Below, one piece after another: positions 8,839 to 17,375 of a stretch of 64,000 nucleotides of DNA (the stretch's first letter is position 1; every line of letters begins with the position of its first letter). Source of the DNA: Mitsuokella sp047974105 (GTDB lineage Bacteria; Bacillota; Negativicutes; Selenomonadales; Selenomonadaceae); contig NZ_JBHYRS010000001.1 of assembly GCF_047974105.1 (NCBI RefSeq), positions 434,001 to 498,000 on the forward strand, in the 5' to 3' direction. The position numbers were made by a program, and so were the translations under genes. The notes under the pieces were generated by a model. It searched no databases and had not been told where the DNA came from. It worked only from the letters and a program-made list of their open reading frames with translations.

Positions 8839-8867
8839 AATTTAGCAGAAAACCCTTGAAAAATCAA
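8839..8867 (-). promoter_or_regulatory. Candidate promoter of hup
   Basis: TTGATT (8862-8867) and TAAATT (8839-8844) on the minus strand are spaced by 17 bases. The -35 box overlaps the hairpin behind the YabN-like gene. Confidence 0.4.
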
Positions 8868-8874
8868 GGGTTTT
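8849..8874 (-). terminator. Hairpin after the YabN-like gene
   Basis: An 11-pair stem (AAAACCCTTGA with TCAAGGGTTTT) lies 34 bases past the stop codon. The 3' arm supplies four T residues, but no long T-run follows. Confidence 0.5.
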
Positions 8875-8907
8875 CGGAAAAATAAACAAAAACAGGCCCT
8901 AAAAACC

Positions 8908-9585
8908 TCATTTTGCCGGTATAAAAAGGCTCGTCAGATGGTCAACATCTTTCTGGCGGTCGAGCTCGTAAAGTGGAATTTTGCGGATGGATTCGTCCGG
9001 CAAAGCCAGATTATGAATATACGTGACCTCGTATTCGTCAGGATAGAGATCCATGAGCATGAGTTTCGTATCCGACGCGATGATGGGATCGTACACCTGC
9101 GTGATGACGAGCGACTGCGCAGGGCGGGCCTTGAGCGTATTGACATCTTCCGCATCGAGGATTGTAAGGCCTTCGATGGGGTCGATGCCAAGGCGCGTGT
9201 ACAGGACTTCAACAAAGCTCATGCCCGGCAGGATTTCTACCGTCACCGGACTCTCTTTGGCCATTTCACGCAGCAGCACGACCGTGCGTTCTGCAACTAA
9301 GGGACTTCCGGGCACGGCGTAGACGATATCGCCCTCTTTTTCCGCGCGGTGCAGGAGGTCTTTGACGATATGCGTGTAAAGGGTTTCAAAATCCGGTGCT
9401 TCCTCATAGAAACCATCATACGTCGAGAACGTCAGGCCCCGTTTTTCAATTTCTTCTGCGGTTGGATGGATGCGCGTGCGCAGCACAAGGTTTTTCGCCT
9501 GCTGCATGAGCTGCCACGACTCGAGCGTGATGAGGCCAAAACGCCCGGGGCCAAGACCGACAACTGTGATTTTTGCCTGTTTCAT
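8908..9585 (-). CDS. SAM-dependent tetrapyrrole-methylase-fold protein (YabN N-domain-like, no MazG domain)
   Basis: The 225-residue product begins MKQAKITVVGLGPGRFGLIT, the methylase-fold start seen at the N-terminus of Firmicute YabN/MazG proteins. It also has VYAVPGSPLVAERTVVLL and ILPGMSFVEVLYTRLG. The C-terminal MazG nucleotide pyrophosphohydrolase half of Bacillus YabN is absent; the frame stops after the methylase domain and a hairpin follows. I start at the ATG one base after the mfd stop codon, not at an ATG inside mfd. The substrate of this domain is not established. Confidence 0.85.
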   Translation of the reverse strand: MKQAKITVVGLGPGRFGLITLESWQLMQQAKNLVLRTRIHPTAEEIEKRGLTFSTYDGFYEEAPDFETLYTHIVKDLLHRAEKEGDIVYAVPGSPLVAERTVVLLREMAKESPVTVEILPGMSFVEVLYTRLGIDPIEGLTILDAEDVNTLKARPAQSLVITQVYDPIIASDTKLMLMDLYPDEYEVTYIHNLALPDESIRKIPLYELDRQKDVDHLTSLFIPAK

Positions 9586-9586
9586 A

Positions 9587-12500
9587 TTATGCTTTCGTTT
9601 CCTTTCTTCCCTTTGCCTTATCCGCCTGTGCCGCGGCTCTTTCCTGCAGAGCTGTTTCATCACCTGCAGCCAGCATGAGCACGCGCGTGACGAAATTCGT
9701 GATATTTTTCTTATAGCGGTCGCTCAGGGCAAAACGCAGGCCGTTTTTATCGGGCAGACTGCGCATTCTTTTGCCAAAAAGCTCCGCCAGAGCCAGCATC
9801 CCCTTGGCCGGCATGCGTTTCTGCGGCAGGAAATAAATGTCAAGTGCCAGCGGCAGCTGCTTGATGGCGCGGATGCCGAGCTCACGAGCATAATTCTTGA
9901 TGCGCGCGACTTCCAGAAGATGCATGACGGGCTCCGTCGGGTCGCCAAAGCGGTCGATGAGTTCATCGAGCAGGACGCGGATTTCCTCGTTCTTGCGGAT
10001 GGCAGCAATGCGCTGGTAAATCTCGATCTTATGCATGGCATCGGCGATGAAGTCCCCATCGATATAAGCTTCCGTCTGCAGGTCTATGAGTGGCTCCGGC
10101 GGTGCTTCTTCCGGCGCTTTGCCATTCTGCAGGCGTTCCACGGCTTCTTCGAGGAGCTTGCAGTACATCTCAAAGCCGACACTGGCGATATGGCCATGCT
10201 GCTGTGCACCCAAAAGATTGCCTGCACCGCGGATTTCAAGATCACGCATGGCGATCTTGAAGCCCGCACCGAGCTCGGCAAATTCCTTCATGGCCTGCAG
10301 TCGCTTTTCGGCCGTCTCCGTGAGAATCTTGTCGGCCTGATAGACAAAATACGCAAAGGCCATATGATGCGAGCGGCCGACGCGGCCGCGCATCTGATAG
10401 AGCTGGGAAAGGCCGAAATGATCGGCATTGTAGACAATGATGGTATTGGCATTGGCTACATCGAGGCCATTTTCGACAATGCTTGTCGCGAGCAGAATGT
10501 CGTAATCTCCTTCATAAAAGTCCATCATGACATGCTCGAGCATTTCTTCCGGCATCTGGCCATGTGCCGTCTGGATGCGGGCTTCCGGCACGAGCGAGGC
10601 AATGTGGTCGCGCATGCGGTCAATCGTATCCACGCGGTTGTAAATGAAATAAATCTGGCCGCCGCGCTTCATCTCGCGCCGAATTGCATTGGCGACAATC
10701 GTATCGTTGTTCTCCACAACGTACGTCTGTACGGGGAAACGCTCCGCCGGCGGCGTTTCAATGATGCTCATATCGCGCGCGCCGACAAGAGACATGTGCA
10801 GCGTGCGCGGAATCGGCGTGGCTGAAAGCGTCAGCACATCGATGCCGGCAGCCAGTTTGCGGATTTTATCCTTCTGCTTGACGCCAAAGCGCTGCTCCTC
10901 ATCGACAATCAAAAGCCCAAGATCTTTCCAGATGACTTTTTTCTGATTGAGGATGGCATGGGTGCCAATGAGGATATCGACCTGACCGAGGCGGACTTTC
11001 TCGAGTGTCTCCTTTTGCTGTTTGGCCGTGCGGAAGCGGCAGATGACGTCGATGACCGGCGCAAAACCTGTGAAGCGCGTGGTAAATGTCTGATAATGCT
11101 GCTGAGCAAGGACCGTCGTTGGCACGAGCACGGCCACCTGCTTGCCGTCCATCGCTGCCTTATAGGCCGCGCGGATGGCGACCTCGGTCTTGCCAAAGCC
11201 GACATCGCCGCAGAGAAGTCTGTCCATCGGTTTTTCTTTTTCCATATCGGCCTTGATTTCGGCAATAGCCCGCAGCTGGTCCTCTGTCTCCTCGTAGGGG
11301 AACGCATCTTCAAAATCGCGCTGGCTGCTGTCATCCGGCGGGAAGGCATGGCCTTTTGCCTGTTTGCGCTTGGCATAAATCTCGATGAGCTTTTTGGCGA
11401 TGTCTTCGACGGATTTTTTTGCCCTTGCCTTCGCTTTGACCCATTCCGTGCCGCCCATGCGGTGCAGGCGCGGCACTTCACCTTCCGAGCCGATGTACTT
11501 CTGCAGGAGACTGACCTGGTCCGTCGGCACAAAGAGCTTATCGTCGCCTGCGTACTGGATATGCAGGTAATCCTTGTGGATGCCGCCGACATCGAGCGTT
11601 TCCACGCCGAGGTATTTGCCGATACCATGACTCTCGTGTACGACGTAGTCGCCCGGCTTGATGTCACGGAAATGCGAGATCTTTTCGCCGTAATCACTGT
11701 GGCTGCGCACAGCTGTACGGCGTTTATGACGGCCAAAGATATCCTTTTCCGTCACGACGACGAGACGCGCCGAAGCCATCTCAAAGCCCGTGAGCAGGGC
11801 TCCCTGCCGAATGTTGATGGCATCGTCGCGCAGGGGCTCACTCATCTTCCCGATCAGCGAAGGAATGCGGCGATGTGCAAAGAATTCACGCAGGCTGTTC
11901 GTCTTTTCTTTGTCACTTAAAAGCACGAGTACACGCTGTTTCTGCGACAGCCAGCGATGTGCCTCATTTTCCAGAAGGTCCATCTGACTGCGGAACGGCG
12001 TCATCGTTGTGGCCGTCACGCCGATGTTTTCCACGGGCGCTACTCCCGGTACCTGCTGCAGCAGCAGGGCCATGTAGATGATGCGGTTGCCCTGTGCGGC
12101 CTGCAGGAGTTCCTCCCAGCTGAAGATTTTTTCCTTGATATCCGGATTTTCCTTGACCAGCGTGCGTATCGTGTCGCGGATACGGGTCGGCTCGTCAAAG
12201 AGCACCGTGCCCCTGCCCTCCAGATACGAAAGAAAATTTTCGGGCCTGCCGGAGCTGTCTGTCTGCGCGAGAGGCATAATGGTCACAGCGCTGATGTTCT
12301 TGATGGAGCGCTTCGTCTCGATATCAAATTCGCGCAGTGAATCAACCTCATCGTCAAAATACTCGAGACGTATCGGTGCTGCCGCATTGATGGCAAAAAT
12401 ATCGACAATGCCGCCGCGCACACTGAACTGGCCGACTCGCTCGACTTCGTCTGTATTTTCATAGCCGAGATCGACAAGGCGGTGCAGCAGCTCCTCGCGC

Positions 12501-12946
12501 GGCACAACATCCCCCATGCGCAGGGAAAGTGAGAGTCGGGCAAATTCATTCCTTCCCATCCCCTTCTGCACGGCAGCTTCTGTCCTTGCGAGCACGATGA
12601 GCTGCTCACCGCGCATCAAGCGTCCCAGCACCTCCATGCGCCTGGCCGCGCGTTCCTGACTTTTGGCCGCTGCCTGCACCTCAAAATTATCAACTTCCGG
12701 AAGTTCCACGACCGGAACTTCCGGCAAAAGCAGGGATAAATCCTCTTTCCAGTCGGCCAGGGTCTCTGCAGAATGGCAGACAATGGCCATCATCTGCGGC
12801 TTAGAGGCATAGCAGGCTGCCACAGCAGCATGTTTCTGCGAGCCGCCCAGTCCATAAATCAGTGCTTCTGCCTTTTCTCCTGTTGTATAAGCCTGCAGAC
12901 GCTGCAGCGCACCATCCTGCAGCATCGCGGCAAATAATGCATTCAT
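9587..12946 (-). CDS. mfd: Transcription-repair coupling factor
   Basis: Mfd displaces RNA polymerase stalled at DNA lesions and recruits UvrA. The 1119-residue protein has the N-terminal UvrB-homology region (DVVPREELLHRLVDLGYENT), the CarD-like RNA polymerase interaction domain near residues 425-490 (GDYVVHESHGIGKYLG), the translocase Walker A GDVGFGKTE near 580, and DEEQ near 680. The C-terminal TRCF domain is near 960-1070. The ATG start has GAGGT upstream. It heads the mfd-yabN unit, as in Bacillus. Confidence 0.97.
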   Translation of the reverse strand: MNALFAAMLQDGALQRLQAYTTGEKAEALIYGLGGSQKHAAVAACYASKPQMMAIVCHSAETLADWKEDLSLLLPEVPVVELPEVDNFEVQAAAKSQERAARRMEVLGRLMRGEQLIVLARTEAAVQKGMGRNEFARLSLSLRMGDVVPREELLHRLVDLGYENTDEVERVGQFSVRGGIVDIFAINAAAPIRLEYFDDEVDSLREFDIETKRSIKNISAVTIMPLAQTDSSGRPENFLSYLEGRGTVLFDEPTRIRDTIRTLVKENPDIKEKIFSWEELLQAAQGNRIIYMALLLQQVPGVAPVENIGVTATTMTPFRSQMDLLENEAHRWLSQKQRVLVLLSDKEKTNSLREFFAHRRIPSLIGKMSEPLRDDAINIRQGALLTGFEMASARLVVVTEKDIFGRHKRRTAVRSHSDYGEKISHFRDIKPGDYVVHESHGIGKYLGVETLDVGGIHKDYLHIQYAGDDKLFVPTDQVSLLQKYIGSEGEVPRLHRMGGTEWVKAKARAKKSVEDIAKKLIEIYAKRKQAKGHAFPPDDSSQRDFEDAFPYEETEDQLRAIAEIKADMEKEKPMDRLLCGDVGFGKTEVAIRAAYKAAMDGKQVAVLVPTTVLAQQHYQTFTTRFTGFAPVIDVICRFRTAKQQKETLEKVRLGQVDILIGTHAILNQKKVIWKDLGLLIVDEEQRFGVKQKDKIRKLAAGIDVLTLSATPIPRTLHMSLVGARDMSIIETPPAERFPVQTYVVENNDTIVANAIRREMKRGGQIYFIYNRVDTIDRMRDHIASLVPEARIQTAHGQMPEEMLEHVMMDFYEGDYDILLATSIVENGLDVANANTIIVYNADHFGLSQLYQMRGRVGRSHHMAFAYFVYQADKILTETAEKRLQAMKEFAELGAGFKIAMRDLEIRGAGNLLGAQQHGHIASVGFEMYCKLLEEAVERLQNGKAPEEAPPEPLIDLQTEAYIDGDFIADAMHKIEIYQRIAAIRKNEEIRVLLDELIDRFGDPTEPVMHLLEVARIKNYARELGIRAIKQLPLALDIYFLPQKRMPAKGMLALAELFGKRMRSLPDKNGLRFALSDRYKKNITNFVTRVLMLAAGDETALQERAAAQADKAKGRKETKA

Positions 12947-12962
12947 GAATACGATACCTCAC

Positions 12963-12990
12963 GTCAAAAAGACCCGGGAAACCGGGTCTT
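12963..12990 (-). terminator. Terminator after pyrG
   Basis: The stem AAGACCCGG/CCGGGTCTT followed by TTTTTG on the minus strand lies 20 bases past the pyrG stop. Confidence 0.85.
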
Positions 12991-13009
12991 CTCTATGTTA
13001 TGTCGTTTT

Positions 13010-14614
13010 TTACTGCTCAAGGGCTGCCTTGAGGAAGTCGCGGAACAGCGGATGCGGATTATTCGGACGCGACTTGAGTTCCGGATGTGCCTGCGTAGCC
13101 ACGAACCACGGATGATCCTTGACTTCAATCATCTCGACAAGGCTGTCATCCGGCAGAGTGCCGGCGATAACCAGGCCTTTTGCCTGCAGAGCTTCGCGGT
13201 ATTCGTTGTTGAACTCAAAGCGATGGCGGTGACGCTCATGGATGAGGTTCGTGCCATACGCCTCTTCGGCATGCGTGCCGTTCGCGAGCTTGCACGGATA
13301 CGAACCGAGACGCATCGTGCCGCCTTTTTTGACAATGCCCTGCTGCGATTCCATCAGCGAAATGACAGGATGCGTCGTCTCCGGGTTGAATTCCGTCGAA
13401 TCGGCATCCGTCATGCCGCAGACATGACGGGCAAACTCAATGACCGCGCACTGCATGCCAAGGCAAAGGCCGAGGAATGGGATCTTATGTTCACGCGCAT
13501 ACTGAATGGCCTTAATCTTGCCTTCAATGCCGCGGTTGCCAAAGCCGCCCGGCACGAGAATGCCCTTGCAGCCAACGAATACTTCATCGAGGTCGATATC
13601 CGGATTTTCCTCGATTTCTTCCGCGTTGACCCAGTTGATCTTGACCTGCGCATCGTTGGCAATGCCGCCGTGATGCAGGGCTTCCGTAACAGAGATATAA
13701 GCATCCGGCAGTTCAACGTATTTGCCGACAACGGCAATCTTGACGCGTTTCTGCGGATGATTGATTTTATAGACCATCTTTTCCCAGTCGCTCATATCGG
13801 CCGGACCATAGTCCATGTTGAGCTTCTTGAGAGCGATCTTATCGAGGCCCTCTTTCTGCATCATCAGAGGGACTTCGTAAATCGTCGAAGCCGTGCGGTT
13901 CTCAATGACAGCTTCCGGCTGCACATCGCAGAACATGGCAATCTTGTCCTTCATCTCCTTGGAGATGGTCTTCTCCGTGCGGCAGACGAGAATATCCGGC
14001 TGGATGCCGATGGCGCGCAGCTCCTTGACGCTGTGCTGAGTCGGCTTCGTCTTGAGCTCGCCGGCTGCCGAGATATACGGCAGGAGCGTCACATGGATGT
14101 AGAGCGTGTCGTTCGGGCCAACTTCTTTCTTGACCTGACGAATGGCCTCAAGGAACGGCTGACTCTCGATGTCGCCGACCGTGCCGCCGATTTCCGTGAT
14201 GACGACATCGGCGCCATCCGCCTTGGCGACATCATAGACCTTCTGCTTGATTTCATTCGTGATATGAGGAATGACCTGTACCGTCGAGCCGAGGTATTCG
14301 CCCTTGCGCTCTTTATTCAATACGGACCAGTAAACCTTACCCGTCGTGATATTGGAATTCTTCGTCAGGTTGATGTCGATGAAACGCTCGTAGTGGCCGA
14401 GATCCAGATCTGTCTCCGCACCGTCGTCCGTGACAAAGACCTCGCCATGCTGGTAAGGGCTCATCGTACCCGGATCAATGTTGATGTACGGGTCGAACTT
14501 CTGGATCGTGACCTTGATTCCCCTGCTCTTGAGCAAACGGCCGAGTGAAGCGGCCGTGATGCCTTTGCCGAGGGAAGAAACAACGCCACCGGTAACGAAA
14601 ATATACTTTGCCAT
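13010..14614 (-). CDS. pyrG: CTP synthase
   Basis: PyrG aminates UTP to CTP using glutamine. The N-terminal synthetase domain starts MAKYIFVTGGVVSSLGKGIT and includes GGTVGDIES. The C-terminal class I glutamine amidotransferase has the nucleophile in FLGLCLGMQ near residue 383 and the HPE motif near 513. The length is 534 residues. The ATG is preceded by AGGAGGC. It has its own promoter overlapping the end of rpoE. A Bacillus-style G-run start for CTP-sensitive attenuation is not visible at the predicted transcription start. Confidence 0.97.
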   Translation of the reverse strand: MAKYIFVTGGVVSSLGKGITAASLGRLLKSRGIKVTIQKFDPYINIDPGTMSPYQHGEVFVTDDGAETDLDLGHYERFIDINLTKNSNITTGKVYWSVLNKERKGEYLGSTVQVIPHITNEIKQKVYDVAKADGADVVITEIGGTVGDIESQPFLEAIRQVKKEVGPNDTLYIHVTLLPYISAAGELKTKPTQHSVKELRAIGIQPDILVCRTEKTISKEMKDKIAMFCDVQPEAVIENRTASTIYEVPLMMQKEGLDKIALKKLNMDYGPADMSDWEKMVYKINHPQKRVKIAVVGKYVELPDAYISVTEALHHGGIANDAQVKINWVNAEEIEENPDIDLDEVFVGCKGILVPGGFGNRGIEGKIKAIQYAREHKIPFLGLCLGMQCAVIEFARHVCGMTDADSTEFNPETTHPVISLMESQQGIVKKGGTMRLGSYPCKLANGTHAEEAYGTNLIHERHRHRFEFNNEYREALQAKGLVIAGTLPDDSLVEMIEVKDHPWFVATQAHPELKSRPNNPHPLFRDFLKAALEQ

Positions 14615-14654
14615 GGAACTGCCTCCTGCTTGTTCTTTGAAACACATGTTGACT

Positions 14655-14684
14655 ATTCTAACCCCAATCCTCATGGGGTGTCAA
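14655..14684 (-). promoter_or_regulatory. Promoter of pyrG
   Basis: TTGACA (14679-14684) and TAGAAT (14655-14660) on the minus strand are separated by 18 bases. The spacer contains the inverted repeat CCCCA-N7-TGGGG, a possible operator. The -35 box lies just behind the rpoE stop codon. Confidence 0.65.
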
Positions 14685-14691
14685 GACGCGA

Positions 14692-15024
14692 TTATTCCTG
14701 GATGCTCTCGAGTTTCTTTTTGCGGTTGCTGCTGGCCTTTGCTGCAGCCTTGCTCGAGCCTGACGTCGAACGGCTCGTATGCGTGCGCTTGACTTCAGGC
14801 GGATTCCACTCCGTCAGGCCCCACTGGCCTTCGCCTTCATAGTGGAAACGGCTGTCCATATTGATGAGCGTATAAACTTCCGAAATGGCTGCCGAGAGGG
14901 ACTGCACCGGCTTGTGCGTCTTCTCGATAACCTCAAGGACAAGATCCTTGTAGTACATAGTCTTGCCTGCCTGAGACAGGATGTAATAAGCGACATCAAC
15001 TTCTGAGCTCTTCAGAAAATCCAT
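14692..15024 (-). CDS. rpoE: DNA-directed RNA polymerase delta subunit-like HARE-HTH protein
   Basis: Delta binds RNA polymerase in Firmicutes and speeds its recycling. The N-terminal 75 residues match the HARE-HTH domain (VDVAYYILSQAGKTMYYKDL, then SLSAAISEVYTLINMDSRF and GEGQWGLTEW). The 110-residue length is short. The tail of about 30 residues is rich in Ser, Ala, Arg and Lys and is basic, unlike the long acidic tail of Bacillus delta. The ATG has GGGAG upstream. Position between argS and pyrG supports the assignment. Confidence 0.85.
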   Translation of the reverse strand: MDFLKSSEVDVAYYILSQAGKTMYYKDLVLEVIEKTHKPVQSLSAAISEVYTLINMDSRFHYEGEGQWGLTEWNPPEVKRTHTSRSTSGSSKAAAKASSNRKKKLESIQE

Positions 15025-15064
15025 TCTATATATCTCCCTTCGCAAAATGCGTAATCGACTTCTC

Positions 15065-16720
15065 TTACATATGCTCCGGTGCGGATACACCGAGAATGCC
15101 AAGGCTGTGGCGAATGACATGAGCCGTGACGGTGACGAGTGCGAGACGCGCCTCGGCGAGGTCGTGGTCAACGCCCATGATGCGGCATTTATTGTAGAAG
15201 CTGTGGAACAGTGCCGCGAGGTCATAGCTGTAGCGTGCGATGCGCTGCGGCGCGTAATCATCCGCTGCCTTTTTGACTTCTTCCGGATATTCCTCAATCT
15301 TCTTGATGAGAGCCACTTCGCTCTCGTCTGTCAGGAGTGCAAGCTTCGGCTCTTTGCCAAGCACGAGATGCGTCTCTTCCGCCTGACGGAAGATGCTGCA
15401 GATGCGCGCATGCGCATACTGGATGTAATAGACCGGATTGTCATTTGACTTTTTCTTTGCCAGGTCGAGGTCAAAGTCAAGCTGGCTGTCGAGCGAACGC
15501 ATGAGGAAGAAATAACGGGCTGCATCTGTGCCGACTTCTTCCATGAGTTCGTTCAAAGTGACGCTCTGGCCCGTGCGCTTGCTCATCTTGACGAGCTCGC
15601 CGCCGCGGTAAAGGCTGACCATCTGCAGGAGCAGCACCGTGAGTTTTTCCGGGTCATGACCGAGGGCCTGCATCGCAGCCTTGACGCGGCAGACATAGCC
15701 ATGATGGTCAGCTCCCCAGATATTGATGAGCCGGTCAAAGCCGCGTTCATATTTATTATGATGGTAGGCAATATCAGCGGCGAGATACGTCGGCACGCCG
15801 TTGTCGCGGATGACAACGCGGTCCTTGTCATCGCCGTAGGCCGTGGATTTCAGCCAAAGAGCGCCTTCTTTCTCGTAGATATCGCCTTTCTTCTTGAGGA
15901 TTTCCACCACGTTGCGCACAGCATCCGGATGGAGCGTGCGCTCACTGAACCAATTGTCAAAGGTCACGTGGAATTTTTCAAGGTCTTCCTTGAGGATGGC
16001 CAGTTTCTCATGATAAGCGAGGTCCTTGAAGATGGCCAGGCGTTCCTCTTCACTCATGGCGAGGTATTTGTCGCCATCGCGGGCAATGATGCGCTTAGCC
16101 GTATCGATGATATCCTGGCCATGGTAGCCGTCCTCCGGGAATTCGACTTCCTTGCCGAGGAGCTCAAGGTAACGCGCATTGACAGAGCGCGCGAGGTTGT
16201 TCATCTGGTTGCCGGCATCATTGATATAATACTCGCTCTCGACAGGGAAGCCAGCGGCGCGCAGAAGATTGACGAGAGCCGAGCCTGCCGCCGCACCGCG
16301 GCCATGGCCGACATGTAAGAGTCCCGTCGGGTTGGCACTGACATATTCGACCTGAATTTTAGGATGAGCCACTTTCGGCAGATTGCCAAAATTTTCTCCC
16401 GCTGCGATAATTTTCTGGAACGAATCGTAGAGCACATTGCCCTTAAGGTAGAAATTCAGGAAACCCGGTCCGGCAATCTGCGTGTGGTCAAGCCAGTCTC
16501 CCTTGATACGGCTGGCAAGAACTTCAGCAATCTGGCGCGGGTTCTTGTGGAAGACGCGTGCCGACTGCATGGCAAAATTCGTCGCAAAATCACCAAATTC
16601 CTTCTGCGGCGGCACCTCGAGAACGACCTGCGGCAGCTCACCCGCCGGCAGGGCCCCATCGTTTATGGCATCGCACGCGGCCTTTTTAATGGCCTCTGTC
16701 AATATGTCTTTGATTTCCAA
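15065..16720 (-). CDS. argS: Arginyl-tRNA synthetase
   Basis: This class I synthetase charges tRNA-Arg. It has the HIGH-like motif HVGHGRG in the SANPTGLLHVGHGRG context, KMSKRTGQS near residue 385, and the C-terminal anticodon-binding DALR domain. I start at a TTG with AGGAGG seven bases upstream (551 residues, MEIKDILTEAIKKA); an ATG nine codons upstream has no good ribosome-binding site. It lies in a DUF1934-argS-rpoE unit. No T-box leader is visible upstream. Confidence 0.96.
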   Translation of the reverse strand: MEIKDILTEAIKKAACDAINDGALPAGELPQVVLEVPPQKEFGDFATNFAMQSARVFHKNPRQIAEVLASRIKGDWLDHTQIAGPGFLNFYLKGNVLYDSFQKIIAAGENFGNLPKVAHPKIQVEYVSANPTGLLHVGHGRGAAAGSALVNLLRAAGFPVESEYYINDAGNQMNNLARSVNARYLELLGKEVEFPEDGYHGQDIIDTAKRIIARDGDKYLAMSEEERLAIFKDLAYHEKLAILKEDLEKFHVTFDNWFSERTLHPDAVRNVVEILKKKGDIYEKEGALWLKSTAYGDDKDRVVIRDNGVPTYLAADIAYHHNKYERGFDRLINIWGADHHGYVCRVKAAMQALGHDPEKLTVLLLQMVSLYRGGELVKMSKRTGQSVTLNELMEEVGTDAARYFFLMRSLDSQLDFDLDLAKKKSNDNPVYYIQYAHARICSIFRQAEETHLVLGKEPKLALLTDESEVALIKKIEEYPEEVKKAADDYAPQRIARYSYDLAALFHSFYNKCRIMGVDHDLAEARLALVTVTAHVIRHSLGILGVSAPEHM

Positions 16721-16792
16721 AAAACTTCCTCCTATCATGATCGTCATGTATCGTGCTTTCGTGTTCTGCCCCTCACCTGGCCAGGGCCGGAT

Positions 16793-17227
16793 TTACGGGC
16801 AGTCTTCTTCTATTTCAATATGAAGTCTGTTTTGACTCTGGAAGGCACCGTTGACCCACAAGCCGTAGCGAATATCTACGCTGCCTGCAACATCACCGTA
16901 ATGAACCGATAACGCTTCTGTGCGCACCGCTAAATCGATATTGCCATAGGGCGTGCGGTAAACACTCTTATGCTCCCTGCCCGCCTCAAAGCGCTGCTCC
17001 TGTTCCAAAGGCCCCCTGCGCAAAAGCGTCATCATATCTTCATCTATTTTGAGCACAGTGGAAACTTTCGTGCCCTGCTGGAGACTTTCATCTTCATAAA
17101 TGACATAGTGCTTGCCGCGATGAAAATAATGATGGCCCTTTGCTTCGGTGCGGATGCTGTCTTTTTTTCCTTCGGCATCCTGCCAGGACCCCCTGACTTT
17201 TACGACGACCGGTTTCTTTTCACTCAT
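16793..17227 (-). CDS. DUF1934 domain-containing protein (YwiB-like)
   Basis: The 144-residue protein has the DUF1934 pattern: VKVRGSWQDAEGKKD at the N-terminus, KHYVIYEDESLQQG in the middle, and a YGNIDLAVRTEALSVHY block. The family adopts a small beta-barrel of unknown function and often lies beside argS, as ywiB does in Bacillus. The ATG follows a GGGGG-containing ribosome-binding site. A good promoter lies just upstream, so this gene probably leads the argS-rpoE transcript. Confidence 0.85.
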   Translation of the reverse strand: MSEKKPVVVKVRGSWQDAEGKKDSIRTEAKGHHYFHRGKHYVIYEDESLQQGTKVSTVLKIDEDMMTLLRRGPLEQEQRFEAGREHKSVYRTPYGNIDLAVRTEALSVHYGDVAGSVDIRYGLWVNGAFQSQNRLHIEIEEDCP

Positions 17228-17257
17228 CCGCCTGCCCCCTTTTATACATTGTATACT

Positions 17258-17287
17258 ATTATATCCCAAACGGTCGAGCCTTGCCAA
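17258..17287 (-). promoter_or_regulatory. Promoter of DUF1934-argS-rpoE
   Basis: TTGGCA (17282-17287) and TATAAT (17258-17263) on the minus strand are separated by 18 bases, about 30 bases upstream of the DUF1934 ATG. Confidence 0.7.
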
Positions 17288-17298
17288 CTAAAATTTTA

Positions 17299-17334
17299 TG
17301 CCAGAAAGCTGCCCAATGGCTGCTTTCTGGCATC
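17299..17334. terminator. Hairpin after the COG2509 flavoprotein gene
   Basis: A 12-pair perfect stem (ATGCCAGAAAGC with GCTTTCTGGCAT) lies between the flavoprotein stop and the next promoter. On the minus strand it is followed by AAAATTTTAG, so the T-tract is weak. Confidence 0.55.
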
Positions 17335-17375
17335 TTCCTAAAATATCTGCCTTTTTCTCTTATCGGTCCGCTGTA

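Noticed and set aside
9586..9663. N-terminal extension of the YabN-like protein inside mfd
   Set aside because: The extension is basic, unlike the family, and overlaps mfd; the ATG just after the mfd stop gives the canonical start.
12995..14548. Plus-strand open frame opposite pyrG
   Set aside because: Antisense shadow of pyrG; its residue composition is that of a reversed frame.
16721..16792. T-box leader for argS
   Set aside because: The gap is only 72 bases and has neither the specifier stem nor the T-box sequence. The glnS upstream region is similarly plain.
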